Notes: generated by a model not told the origin, from the sequence alone. Numbered from the stretch's first letter, positions 8,861-17,454 are shown. The stretch is DNA of 64,000 nucleotides from Bacteroidota bacterium (GCA_013285595.1 JABDHF010000008.1:1-64000), one strand, 5' to 3'. Numbers and translations are program-made.

Positions 8861-9691
8861 ATGATGTCACCGGAGCAGTTCTTCGAACTGATGCTTAAAG
8901 AACTGGAAGTGCACACCGAAATGCAGCCCTACTACAAATTTCTGGGTAAAAAGTCTTCGTGGCATTTTCGGCGGAATTATTTTTTGCAAAGGCTGCGCTA
9001 TATAAAAAAGTACATAATTGACGGCAATACTAATAAGCAGGCGCTATCCATCTGGGACTGTGGCTCGGGTTACGGCACTACCTGCCTTTTCCTGGCTATG
9101 AACGGTATCAAAACTTTTGGCACTACCCTGGAGTTTTACTACGATACCGTACAGAAACGAATGGAATACTGGAGCAGGTATGGTGATACATCTTTATTTA
9201 CCTGCACCTACGAAAACCTGTTCGACAATCAGCCACCGGCAAATAGCTTTGACTGGATAATAGTACAGGACACCCTGCACCACCTGGAGCCTATTGACGA
9301 TGCGCTGCAAATATTCAACAGTAGTTTGAAAAAAAATGGCAAGATATTGTCTATAGAGGAGAACGGTAACAACCTGATACAACGGCTGAAACTGTATAAA
9401 TACCGTGGCAACAAGCGCATCATTACCATATGGGATGAGAAGCTGCAAAAAGATATACTCATAGGCAACGAGAACATCCGCAGCCTGGCCACATGGCAGC
9501 GCCTTTTTGAAAAGAATCACTTTCGTGTGCAGGACGATAGTGTGCAGTATATCCGGTATTTCCTGCCCGTGTCGTACCGCTTTTCAGCTCCAGAAAAACT
9601 ATTGGAAAAAGAACAAAGAATACAAACCGGAAAAGGGTTTAAACGAGAGTATTTTTTCTTCGGGCTAAATTTTATTGCAGGAAAAAAATAA
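8861..9691 (+). CDS. class I SAM-dependent methyltransferase
   Basis: 276 aa from ATG 8861 (a TTG two codons upstream is also in frame). SAM-binding motif I is WDCGSGYGTT near residue 65; motif IV is WIIVQDTLHHLEPIDDAL, and the order and spacing fit the Methyltransf_11/25 fold. The N-terminal 55 residues are basic and aromatic (SSWHFRRNYFLQRLRYIKKY). Substrate unknown; small-molecule or lipid methylation is as likely as anything. No membrane segment. The small lipoprotein gene follows 26 bases downstream on the same strand and may be co-transcribed. Confidence 0.85.
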   Translation: MMSPEQFFELMLKELEVHTEMQPYYKFLGKKSSWHFRRNYFLQRLRYIKKYIIDGNTNKQALSIWDCGSGYGTTCLFLAMNGIKTFGTTLEFYYDTVQKRMEYWSRYGDTSLFTCTYENLFDNQPPANSFDWIIVQDTLHHLEPIDDALQIFNSSLKKNGKILSIEENGNNLIQRLKLYKYRGNKRIITIWDEKLQKDILIGNENIRSLATWQRLFEKNHFRVQDDSVQYIRYFLPVSYRFSAPEKLLEKEQRIQTGKGFKREYFFFGLNFIAGKK

Positions 9692-9717
9692 TACACAATC
9701 TGCTAAATGATATTGTT

Positions 9718-10245
9718 ATGAATCGCTTTATTTTGGTAGTTATTTGCTCTATTATTCTTGGCGGTATCATTACCTGTAAAAAAAAGAATAGTAGTGCGCC
9801 GGTTCCATTGTGTACCACCTGCAGCACCGCTTTGGTAGCGCACAAAGCCGATAGCACGGGCCTTTATTATTTTTTGCCCACGGCATTTACACCCAACGGG
9901 GATGGCATAAACGACCTCTTCCGTGTAGAATATAGTGGACTGAACATAGACAGCTCCAGCCTGACAATATGGGATGCTAAAGGTAAAGGAGTATATACGG
10001 GAGGTATCACCCAAAGCTGGAATGGGGTGGATTTCTCAGGTAATAAATGCCCTGCTGGCAAATACAATGTATACATGAAGCTAAAGACGACAAGCGGACA
10101 GTCGGTAACGGCATGTACCTGCATCACCATACTTGCATTCAATGGAAGCTGCATTGATACCAAGAGGGTCACGTACTATTTTGAAGATCAGTTAGACCCT
10201 GCGAATGGTTTTGTGTACCCTACAAATGAAACGCTTTGTCCGTAA
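9718..10245 (+). CDS. small lipoprotein with a gliding-motility-type C-terminal domain
   Basis: 175 aa. Signal peptide with lipobox-like IITC (Cys about residue 20) followed by KKKNSS, so a lipid-anchored protein is expected. The rest is almost only the domain seen at the end of T9SS type B cargo: FLPTAFTPNGDGINDLFRV, then LTIWDAKGKGVY, WNGVDFSGNKCPAGKY and a beta-strand tail. Normally this domain caps a large adhesin or enzyme; here no cargo precedes it. The segment after the domain (RVTYYFEDQ) is an unusual extension. It might be secreted through T9SS, or be a lipoprotein that reuses the fold. Confidence 0.75.
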   Translation: MNRFILVVICSIILGGIITCKKKNSSAPVPLCTTCSTALVAHKADSTGLYYFLPTAFTPNGDGINDLFRVEYSGLNIDSSSLTIWDAKGKGVYTGGITQSWNGVDFSGNKCPAGKYNVYMKLKTTSGQSVTACTCITILAFNGSCIDTKRVTYYFEDQLDPANGFVYPTNETLCP

Positions 10246-10253
10246 CGGAGGTG

Positions 10254-11918
10254 TTATATCTCCACAGAAGTAAACTCAAATTTTTCCCCGTCGAATAACC
10301 CTTTGTCGCTAAGCTTTAGCGATGGTATTACCAGCAACGCCATAAACGATAGCGTCATAAAAGGCGCATGGAGCGCAGTACCCAGCTCCCTGGTTATGTC
10401 GTTTAGCTTAGTATATGCTGCCGCTGCATCGTAGCCATTCTCTAACGACATAAGGCCAGCAACAGGCAACGGCATACAAGTAACATCAGCGCTATTCCTT
10501 GCAACGGCAAGGCCACCCTGGTGATATATCAAAGCGTTTGCCGCCGCGCAAATAGAGTCATCGTCTACGCCAACCGAAATGATATTATGGCAGTCATGCG
10601 CAACAGTAGATGCCAGTGCCCCATGCGTTAACCCGAAATTCTTAATAAACGCTACAGCTACAGGCGCATTGGCATAGCGGTTTATAACGGCGACCTTCAA
10701 TATGTCACGGTCAGGGTCGCTTACTATATAGGCATCTTCCACCTTTGCCGGCAATTGCAATGCTTTAGTGATCAGTTGCCCTTCTATGGCTTCAATTACT
10801 TTTATTACAGGTGCAGCAGATCTTGCTTTGACTTTAAATGCACCGGCATCTTGCTTATGAGCATGAAAATTGTTGATGGGCTTTGCGGTAACATCTGGCA
10901 GTAATGATCTGCCTTGCTCCGCTACTAATTGCCCGTTTATGTAGGTCTGCAGTATGTCAAAATTTTCAAGGTTATTTACCACTATAAAGTCTGCCGCATC
11001 TTTTTCTCGCAGCAATCCCACAGGCAACTTGTAGTGCAACACGGGATGTACACATGCTGCGCTCAGCACATCGTACAGGTCGTAGCCTTTATTCAGTGAG
11101 CGTTTTACAAGGCTATTAATATGATACAACAACAGCTCATCAGGGTGTTTATCATCACTGCAAAACATTACTTTATCCGGGTGTGATCGAAGGAGGTCCG
11201 CAAGCGCTTCATAGTTCCTCGCAGCGCTACCTTCACGGATAAGAATGTGCATCCCGGCTTTAATTTTATCAAGCGCCTCATCGAGCGTAAAACATTCATG
11301 ATCTGTGCTTATGCCAGCAGCAGCATATCTTGCAGCCACGTCGCCTTTCAGCCCGGGTGCATGCCCGTCAATAGGTTTCCCTACACGTTTTGCAGCCTCA
11401 ATTTTAGCCATCACTTCAGGGTCGTTATGCAGCACACCGGGGTAGTTCATCATTTCGCTCAGGTACCATATATCGGGGCTGCGTAGCAATTCCTCAACGG
11501 CGCTGGCATCAAGTGTTGCGCCTGCACTTTCAAAATTTGTAGCCGGTACACAAGATGGCGCACCAAAGAAGAATTTGAACTGCGAAAGCTTGCTGTTGTC
11601 TATCATGTACTGCACACCTTTCAAGCCATTTACATTGGCTATCTCATGTGGGTCAGACACTGTGGCTACTGTGCCATGGATCACCGCGATCTGTGCAAAC
11701 GCAGTGGGTACCAGCATAGAGCTTTCTATGTGTATATGCGCATCTACAAAACCCGGAAGAATGTATTGGTCGGGGGCTGTTTCAATTTCTGTAATGGCAG
11801 TAATTATACCTTTTTCTACAGTTATTTCTGCCGGGTAAGTACGTCTTTGAAAAAGGTCTATTAGCTTACCAGAGATGGTAAATGATCGCTCTGTTATTTC
11901 AGGTGTAGCTGTTTCCAT
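10254..11918 (-). CDS. ade: adenine deaminase
   Basis: 554 aa, typical length. Converts adenine to hypoxanthine and ammonia in purine salvage. Amidohydrolase-fold metal site: GFVDAHIHIESSM with H61 and H63, later IDGHAPGL, and CSDDKHPDEL carrying the late Asp; the C-terminal adenine deaminase domain follows with FGLTHGALASTVAHDCHN. ATG start. It begins 19 bases after the truncated haemoglobin gene on the same strand, so they probably share a transcript, although no functional link is obvious. Confidence 0.95.
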   Translation of the reverse strand: METATPEITERSFTISGKLIDLFQRRTYPAEITVEKGIITAITEIETAPDQYILPGFVDAHIHIESSMLVPTAFAQIAVIHGTVATVSDPHEIANVNGLKGVQYMIDNSKLSQFKFFFGAPSCVPATNFESAGATLDASAVEELLRSPDIWYLSEMMNYPGVLHNDPEVMAKIEAAKRVGKPIDGHAPGLKGDVAARYAAAGISTDHECFTLDEALDKIKAGMHILIREGSAARNYEALADLLRSHPDKVMFCSDDKHPDELLLYHINSLVKRSLNKGYDLYDVLSAACVHPVLHYKLPVGLLREKDAADFIVVNNLENFDILQTYINGQLVAEQGRSLLPDVTAKPINNFHAHKQDAGAFKVKARSAAPVIKVIEAIEGQLITKALQLPAKVEDAYIVSDPDRDILKVAVINRYANAPVAVAFIKNFGLTHGALASTVAHDCHNIISVGVDDDSICAAANALIYHQGGLAVARNSADVTCMPLPVAGLMSLENGYDAAAAYTKLNDITRELGTALHAPFMTLSFMALLVIPSLKLSDKGLFDGEKFEFTSVEI

Positions 11919-11937
11919 AGTGAGGTTGATCGTAGGC

Positions 11938-12333
11938 TTATTGTATCATATTCCCATTGCGCGACATTTCTACCTTCATGTTTATGAGGCCAGCCATAAG
12001 CTTGGCGCGCTCTTTGGCCTCATCTGCTTTTTCGCCGGCAAACAGTGTGTCAATATTCTCACCCCATAGCTCCAGCCACCTGTCGAAGTGCTCCTTTTCC
12101 AGCTTTATTTTTGAGTCAATATCCACATGTTTTCTCGTAGGGTTGCCGGCATACCCCGGAGTGGTAAACAGTACCATATCCCAAAACTGGTACATAACGG
12201 GCAGGTGATGGCCCCAGTTGTCTCCAATGATCTCGTTGAAAATGAACCCGATCTTGTCGTCCTTCTTTACCTTGTCGTAAAACGAATTGATCAGCAGCTC
12301 TATATCGCCCCTGTTTTCGATGTCTTTTTTCAT
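11938..12333 (-). CDS. group III truncated haemoglobin
   Basis: 131 aa cytosolic haem protein. The sequence follows the group III (trHb P) pattern: WGHHLPVMYQFWDMVLF in the E-helix region and the F-helix EKEHFDRWLELW with proximal His82, and the family lacks the glycine motifs of groups I and II. Roles proposed for the family are oxygen or peroxide chemistry and protection from nitric oxide; nothing here discriminates. ade lies 19 bases downstream. feoA is divergent on the other strand, an iron-related neighbour. Confidence 0.92.
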   Translation of the reverse strand: MKKDIENRGDIELLINSFYDKVKKDDKIGFIFNEIIGDNWGHHLPVMYQFWDMVLFTTPGYAGNPTRKHVDIDSKIKLEKEHFDRWLELWGENIDTLFAGEKADEAKERAKLMAGLINMKVEMSRNGNMIQ

Positions 12334-12415
12334 AACTGTGCCTGGTCTTATAGAGGGTTAAGGTACTATATATTTGTAAAATATGCCCGTACACGACCAT
12401 TGCCAGCCAGTTTGT

Positions 12416-12447
12416 TTTGGCATTAGCAGGTAACTATAGTAATTTTG
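12416..12447 (+). promoter_or_regulatory. complete Bacteroidota promoter of feoA, nearly leaderless
   Basis: TTTG at 12416-12419, a 20-base spacer and TAATTTTG at 12440-12447 match both elements of the sigma-AB-type consensus. The feoA ATG begins only 4 bases after the -7 box, so the transcript would have little or no 5' leader. A second exact box, TATATTTG at 12369-12376, lies about 80 bases further upstream. Confidence 0.65.
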
Positions 12448-12451
12448 CACC

Positions 12452-12709
12452 ATGAATGTGCAGGAAGAACATGCGGTGCGCCTATCTCACTTACCTACAG
12501 GTACCAAAGCTGTTATCAAAAGCCACGACGAAAGCGATTTCCAGCTCACGTTAATGGAAATGGGCTGCATACCCGGTGAGCCGGTATGGGTGGAAATGAT
12601 AGCCCCTATGGGCGACCCAATGGCCATACAAATAGCAGGCTATTACCTCAGCATCCGTAAAAAAGATGCAGACCGGATATGGGTAGTTGCGACTGGGGGT
12701 AAAAAGTAA
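12452..12709 (+). CDS. feoA: FeoA family protein
   Basis: 85 aa, a single SH3-like FeoA domain: LSHLPTGTKAVIKSH, LTLMEMGCIPGEPVWV, then MGDPMAIQIAGYYLSIRKKDA. FeoA is a small cytosolic partner that modulates the ferrous iron permease FeoB. No FeoB is adjacent: downstream lies a toxin-antitoxin remnant. In many Bacteroidota feoA stands directly before feoB, so this copy has either been separated or acts in trans. ATG start fixed by the promoter 4 bases upstream. Confidence 0.9.
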   Translation: MNVQEEHAVRLSHLPTGTKAVIKSHDESDFQLTLMEMGCIPGEPVWVEMIAPMGDPMAIQIAGYYLSIRKKDADRIWVVATGGKK

Positions 12710-12757
12710 CCGAATTGTATGTTGTAGAAAATACTTATTTAACATAAAATAGCATTT

Positions 12758-12940
12758 ATGGTTTTAGTACTTAAAGACGGAGCGAACAAAAGGGAAATTG
12801 AGGCTATTGAAAAGAAGCTTTCTAAAGGTGCTTCATCGGGATTTAATGCTAAAAAATATAATGGTGTTTTAAAAATTAAGGGTGACGCATTAGAAATTCA
12901 AAAACAGCTACGCAGTGAATGGGAGAGAGATTTTAGTTGA
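12758..12940 (+). CDS. small antitoxin-like protein paired with the broken VapC
   Basis: 60 aa, charged, no recognisable DNA-binding fold (GANKREIEAIEKKL, later GDALEIQKQLRSEWERDFS). Its last 26 bases overlap the start of a PIN-domain toxin frame, the classic antitoxin-toxin layout. The C-terminal tail SEWERD is echoed in the antitoxin at 40279-40524 (NEWERD), suggesting a common toxin-binding tail. Because the toxin is interrupted by a stop codon this antitoxin may now be an orphan. ATG start. Confidence 0.7.
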   Translation: MVLVLKDGANKREIEAIEKKLSKGASSGFNAKKYNGVLKIKGDALEIQKQLRSEWERDFS

Positions 12941-13289
12941 CACTAATATTATCATTTACTTATTGCAGGGCAACGATACTTTAGAAGAAATTCTGCAAGG
13001 CAAGCGTTTGCATGTTTCTTTTATAACTGAACTAGAATTATTTGGTTTGCAATCTGCAACAAACGGGTCTGAATAAAAAATAGAAGCATTGCTACAAGAT
13101 TGTTTTATCGTGCCGATGGATGATGGCATCAAGCATCAATATAAGATTTTAAGAAAATCACATAAGCTGAAATTAGTAGATTGTCTGATAGCAGCTACTG
13201 CTTTGTCTTTAAACATACCAATAATTACAGCGGATAAACAATTTAGTACAATAAAACCTCTAAAATTAATTCAGTACGAAAAATATTAA
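12915..13289 (+). pseudogene. VapC-type PIN-domain RNase toxin, interrupted by an in-frame TAA
   Basis: Reading from GTG 12915 gives a PIN domain: ILVDTNIIIYLL (first Asp), FITELELFG (Glu), then TAA at 13074-13076, and in the same frame IEALLQDCFIVPMD, LVDCLIAATALSL (Asp) and IITADKQFST (Asp), ending at 13289. All four acidic metal-binding positions survive, total length 124 codons fits the family, and there is no frameshift, so a single nonsense change (for example GAA to TAA) explains it. The downstream half is open from 13089 but lacks the first active-site residues. Family function: magnesium-dependent RNase inhibiting translation. Probably inactive unless the stop is read through. Confidence 0.85.
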
Positions 13290-13319
13290 GCTATCAAGTT
13301 TTTGCTCTTTTGAAATTAT

Positions 13320-13760
13320 ATGATAGCCCTCGACCTCTCCACCATTCAATTAAAGCTCAAACAATCAGAAGGCAAAACCCTCGTGTTTGACCCCATCCGC
13401 AAAAAATGGCTCGTGCTCACACCGGAAGAGCATGTAAGGCAATACATACTTCAATACCTGGTGGAAACCATGCAATATCCCGCATCGCTCCTGGCAGTAG
13501 AGAAAACAATAAAGGTGGGTACTTTAAATAAGCGGTTCGATATAGTGGTGTACAGCCGCGAGCATATACCATGGATGCTTGTAGAGTGTAAAGCGCCGGG
13601 GGTAGAAGTGACCGAGAAAACCCTGCACCAGCTACTCAGCTACCAGCGCACCGTTCAATGCAGTTACTGGCTACTTACCAATGGCCACCAAACCTTTTGT
13701 GCCGATGCCTGCGATGTGCAGCACATACAATGGCTTACATCACTTCCTGCCTATCAGTGA
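13320..13760 (+). CDS. HsdR N-terminal-like nuclease-fold protein
   Basis: 146 aa. It resembles the stand-alone type I restriction R-subunit N-terminal domain (HSDR_N) common in Bacteroidota: TPEEHVRQYILQYLV, then FDIVVYSREHIPWMLVECKAP, where D...(E)xK is the PD-(D/E)xK-type site, and LLSYQRTVQCSYWLLTNG. No helicase, specificity or methylase genes are nearby, so it is not part of a restriction cluster; the role of these single-domain proteins is unknown. ATG start. Its end overlaps the end of the convergent protease gene by 21 bases. Confidence 0.82.
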   Translation: MIALDLSTIQLKLKQSEGKTLVFDPIRKKWLVLTPEEHVRQYILQYLVETMQYPASLLAVEKTIKVGTLNKRFDIVVYSREHIPWMLVECKAPGVEVTEKTLHQLLSYQRTVQCSYWLLTNGHQTFCADACDVQHIQWLTSLPAYQ

Positions 13761-15383
13761 TAAATAATGGTCACTGCTGAACAGGCCCAGGGCTTTATTC
13801 ACCGCATCATCATCTTTCAGGCTTATGGTATAGTAGCCATTGTCGCGAAATAGCAACCGCGCCAGCTGTGCCTTAATCTGCAGCTTAAAGTAATCGTTAT
13901 TTGCAGGCTTTGATAACTCTTTTAATGCTGCCTTGCGCACATCCGTGCCGAGATTGACAAGATACTTATCTGCTATTTGCGACTGCGCATTGAACGAGGT
14001 GCTGAACTCGGCAATGTCCTTAAACTTCAGCTGTTTCCTGTTCTCTATAAAGTAGTCCCATACAGCGGTCTTCAATTCCTGGCTATAGATCATACTTTGC
14101 AGCGCAGCAGATAACCGCGATGTGTCGTAAGGAATAAACACATCGGGCTTTATGCCACCACCGCCATATACTACACGGTGGGTAGAGGTATAAAATGGCG
14201 TTGTGTCGGCCTGCACAGAATCGCCACGCACAAGCTCCCCCGTCTCAAAGCGCTTTTCAAAGTCCTCCATATAGGCCTCTTTGCCATTGGCAAAAGACCG
14301 CTGTATGCAGCGGCCCGATGGTGTGTAGTATTTAGCCACTGTAAGCCGCAGTGCGGCGCCATTGGGCAGGTCGTACTGCTCCTGCACCAAACCCTTACCA
14401 AACGACCGCCTGCCAATGATCACGCCCCTGTCCCAGTCCTGCACCGCACCGGAGAGTATTTCGCTGGCCGATGCAGAACCCTCATCAATAAGTATCGCCA
14501 GCTTTCCTTTCTCAAACAGCCCCTTGCCCGATGCCCTGTATTCCGTCTTTGCCGTATGAGTGCCCTTGGTATAAACGATGAGCTTATTATCGTCCAGCAG
14601 GTCATCAGCTATAGACGTGGCCGCATCGAGATAGCCACCGGGATTATCGCGCAGGTCTATGATCAGCTGCTGTGCACCCTGCGATTGCAGCTTCTTCAGC
14701 GCCGCACTAAATTCATCGTAAGTAGTAGCTGTAAATCGGTTGATCTTAATAAAGCCTGTAGCCGCATTGAGCATTATACTTGCTTCTACGCTATAGGTAG
14801 GTATAATATCGCGGGTGATGGGTATTTGCTTTATACCACTACCGATTGATTGCTTCAAGGTAACAGATACATTGCTGTGCTGCTTACCCTTTAGCAAGTG
14901 TACTATGCTGTCAGCGGTTATGCTTACCCCCGCCACCAGTTTATTATCCACCTTTATCACCTGGTCGCCTATCTCTATACCCGCATGATTGGCAGGGCCA
15001 TTATCTATCACGCCTGTTACCGCAAGAGTATCCCTCACTACAGAGAACTCTACGCCAATACCAGAGAACCCGCCATCAAGGTCATCATTTACACTTTGCA
15101 ATTCATCGGCAGGGATGTATACCGTATGCGGGTCTAGCGACTTAAGAATACCTGAGATAGCGTCTTTGTAAAGCTGATTGGTATTTACCGTATCTACATA
15201 TTTTTCGTTCACCAGGTCTATAAGCTCCTCCAACTTATCATTCTGGCGAATGACCGTAACTATGTTGCGTTTATTGCGCAGCGTATCGCGCAGATTAAAC
15301 CCTATGATGATGCCAACGACCAGTACTACCGAGAAAAAAAGTGGGGTCCATACGTCTCGTCTATCCCTTTTATTTACGTCCAT
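13740..15383 (-). CDS. S41 family C-terminal processing protease
   Basis: 547 aa. N-terminal membrane anchor (about 13-31), then a PDZ domain (about 105-190; GFSGIGVEF, IDNGPANHAGI) and the tail-specific protease domain: IDLRDNPGG, EGSASASEILSG with Ser305, and GRRSFGKGLVQEQ with Lys330 and Gln334, matching the Ser/Lys/Gln spacing of Prc/CtpA. Periplasmic; expected to trim or degrade exported proteins from the C terminus. Long C-terminal region (about 400-547) as in Bacteroidota members. ATG start; 3' end overlaps the HsdR-N-like gene. Confidence 0.93.
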   Translation of the reverse strand: MDVNKRDRRDVWTPLFFSVVLVVGIIIGFNLRDTLRNKRNIVTVIRQNDKLEELIDLVNEKYVDTVNTNQLYKDAISGILKSLDPHTVYIPADELQSVNDDLDGGFSGIGVEFSVVRDTLAVTGVIDNGPANHAGIEIGDQVIKVDNKLVAGVSITADSIVHLLKGKQHSNVSVTLKQSIGSGIKQIPITRDIIPTYSVEASIMLNAATGFIKINRFTATTYDEFSAALKKLQSQGAQQLIIDLRDNPGGYLDAATSIADDLLDDNKLIVYTKGTHTAKTEYRASGKGLFEKGKLAILIDEGSASASEILSGAVQDWDRGVIIGRRSFGKGLVQEQYDLPNGAALRLTVAKYYTPSGRCIQRSFANGKEAYMEDFEKRFETGELVRGDSVQADTTPFYTSTHRVVYGGGGIKPDVFIPYDTSRLSAALQSMIYSQELKTAVWDYFIENRKQLKFKDIAEFSTSFNAQSQIADKYLVNLGTDVRKAALKELSKPANNDYFKLQIKAQLARLLFRDNGYYTISLKDDDAVNKALGLFSSDHYLSLIGRK

Positions 15384-15473
15384 TTTCAGAAAACTGCTTA
15401 TAAAGGTACAGCAATGGCATTATGGAAAAGCAAAACAGGCAGACAGGGAAGAATTATAAAAGGGAATGCATGC

Positions 15474-16244
15474 TTAGTAGTCAAGCGCCAGCCTGATACC
15501 GAGGTTCCACTGACTTGTGCCCGGTGTAACCCGGCTGCGGTATACAGAGCGGCATATAACATCGTCATCATAGTAAGAGCCACCGCGCACTACCTTTTTC
15601 TCACCTTTCTCCGGGCCTTTAGGGTTTACAGCGTCTATGGTACCTTTATAGTAGTCGTCCTGGTACCAGTCCTCGCACCACTCCGCTACATTGCCCGACA
15701 TATCGAAGATGCTAAGCTCGTTAGCTTTCTTCTGCCCTATAGGGTGGGTGGTAGTATTAGGGCGGCCATACCATGCCACTTCTGTTATCTTGTCGCTGCC
15801 GGCATACTTGTTTTTCTCAGTATACTTACCGCCACGCGCCGCATACTCCCACTCTGCTTCGGTAGGCAGGCGGTATTTTTTACCGGTCTTGTCGTTCAGC
15901 TTTTTTATGAATGCCTGCGCATCGTCCCAACTCAGCTTTACCACAGGGCAGTTATCACAGTCTTTATTGCCATAATTAACGCCTATATATGCCGGCGGAT
16001 AAACACCCATCAGCGATTTATACTGTGCATTCGTCACTTCAAATTTGCCTATATAGTAGCTGCCCACATTCACCCGGTGCAGGGGTTTTTCGTTGTCATA
16101 TTCAGGCGCCAGGTATTCATGGTCGTCGCAGCCCATAAAATAATTGCCGCCCTTTACAAATACCATTTGAATGTTCGCATACTCCTGGCAAAATGAAGGA
16201 AGGCTTAATAAAACCAATATCACAAACAGCGCTGCTTTTTTCAT
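15474..16244 (-). CDS. secreted formylglycine-generating-enzyme-like (SUMF1) protein
   Basis: 256 aa from the ATG at 16244; a TTG three codons earlier is also in frame but less likely. Signal peptide, then the FGE-sulfatase fold: FVKGGNYFMGC, EVTNAQYKSLMG, RLPTEAEWEYAARGG, GNVAEWCEDWY, VVRGGSYYDDDVICRSVYR and LGIRLAL. True FGE uses two cysteines in a CxxxxC arrangement near the end; here the second position is Tyr (CRSVYR), so sulfatase maturation is unlikely. Secreted members such as GldJ/GldK act in gliding and T9SS, and a structural role of that sort fits better. No sulfatase gene is adjacent. Confidence 0.85.
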   Translation of the reverse strand: MKKAALFVILVLLSLPSFCQEYANIQMVFVKGGNYFMGCDDHEYLAPEYDNEKPLHRVNVGSYYIGKFEVTNAQYKSLMGVYPPAYIGVNYGNKDCDNCPVVKLSWDDAQAFIKKLNDKTGKKYRLPTEAEWEYAARGGKYTEKNKYAGSDKITEVAWYGRPNTTTHPIGQKKANELSIFDMSGNVAEWCEDWYQDDYYKGTIDAVNPKGPEKGEKKVVRGGSYYDDDVICRSVYRSRVTPGTSQWNLGIRLALDY

Positions 16245-16372
16245 AAAACTCAAAACCGGATTTTATACATTTATTACAGATACGATTGGCGAATATACAA
16301 ATTATAGGTAGCAAACCTATGCTGTGAAGACGTTAAAAAATAAGGCAAAATCAGAAATTAAGATTGCAAAGG

Positions 16373-16576
16373 CTATAGTTTAAAATCATCATACACTTCT
16401 TTAAGGTCTGAAAGAAAAAGAGGGTCTCGTACAGCCAATCTCATCTGTGCCATTTTATCCGTGTTCGCTGGCGGTATAGTATCAACCGTTACCCACACCT
16501 CTTTATTCTTAAAAGTATCGGGCAATGTGATGATAACCTGTGTATCGGTTACTTTAAATAATTTGCTGTAGGTCAT
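16373..16576 (-). CDS. small antitoxin-like protein without a visible toxin
   Basis: 67 aa. The first half (VTDTQVIITLPDTFKNKEVW) resembles the N-terminal part of the VapB-like antitoxin at 40279-40524 (LDISVLLPETYVGKQVHV). The second half ends DPLFLSDLKEVYDDFKL, a tail seen in small Bacteroidota antitoxins. No toxin frame follows on the minus strand within the next 100 bases. The gene sits in an AT-rich patch with the HNH-like gene between a tRNA and the core genome. ATG start. Confidence 0.6.
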   Translation of the reverse strand: MTYSKLFKVTDTQVIITLPDTFKNKEVWVTVDTIPPANTDKMAQMRLAVRDPLFLSDLKEVYDDFKL

Positions 16577-16626
16577 AAATTTTATTAGAAATAAATCAAA
16601 TTATGCTTAATGGAATAATAGGTTAA

Positions 16627-17454
16627 TTAAGAATACGAGTTTGCCGAAACAATAAGTTCATTAATTTTCTTATGTCTATATTCAATAAAATCCATAACTC
16701 CATCAATGTTACCCACAATTGTAGGCTCAGGAAAATTATTAATATCCCATTCTTCGTTTATGTTGTCAAGATTAAATTGTAAATTATGTGGAAGCCGTAC
16801 GCAGACTTTCTCGTAATATTTTTCTACTATTTGGATTAATAGTTTTCTGAGATTACTTGTGTGATCAGTTGGCTTGAGTAAAGTGTTTGGGATCCAAATT
16901 GTATTAACGCAACTAGTATAAAGCCCCGCAAATAGATTCTTTTCATCAGATTTATTAAATCCTTTTAATTCATAATTATTCCGTGATTTATAATCTTTGT
17001 GGTCGACAATGTGCGCAAGGGAATAGTTATTAGGATTTGTTCTGTTATACTTGGTACCCCTCAAAACATATGACCAAATTTCCTTTGGAAATGAATTGTC
17101 GTCAAGTAATAAGCAGTTACCACCTTTTGCAGTTTTGGGATTGATTCCAAAACTTGAGATTTCTTTTGTTCCAGAATGTCTACGAATCCCAGGAAATGCA
17201 ACTGGAGAGTCTTTCCATAAATAAATTTCGGGATTGATCCCTAGCTTTTTAAACTGAACCGACCATTCAGATAAATTTCTATTATTGTCATCGACAATTA
17301 TCTTTACAATATCAGGCGAAATAATTTTTATATATGGCAGCAAAATCCTTGCGAATAAAATTTCTTCCTCATTGCTTGGAGTTTTCCAATCAGGCCATTT
17401 TTTCTGCTTTTTTAACTTAGTTTCAGACATTGTAGAAATAGTATCAAGTTCCAT
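16627..17454 (-). CDS. putative HNH-like nuclease, possibly acquired
   Basis: 275 aa, no signal or membrane segment. I do not recognise a named family. Residues 145-152 (SLAHIVDH: H148, D151, H152) and 180-184 (TSCVN: N184) have the order of an HNH/beta-beta-alpha metal site, which is the only functional clue. Composition is clearly more AT-rich than surrounding genes and codon choice differs (many ATT/AAA/TTA). It lies immediately on the 3' side of tRNA-Leu(GAG), a typical integration position, with the lone antitoxin-like gene beyond it. A degradative or defence function is possible but unproven. ATG start. Confidence 0.6.
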   Translation of the reverse strand: MELDTISTMSETKLKKQKKWPDWKTPSNEEEILFARILLPYIKIISPDIVKIIVDDNNRNLSEWSVQFKKLGINPEIYLWKDSPVAFPGIRRHSGTKEISSFGINPKTAKGGNCLLLDDNSFPKEIWSYVLRGTKYNRTNPNNYSLAHIVDHKDYKSRNNYELKGFNKSDEKNLFAGLYTSCVNTIWIPNTLLKPTDHTSNLRKLLIQIVEKYYEKVCVRLPHNLQFNLDNINEEWDINNFPEPTIVGNIDGVMDFIEYRHKKINELIVSANSYS

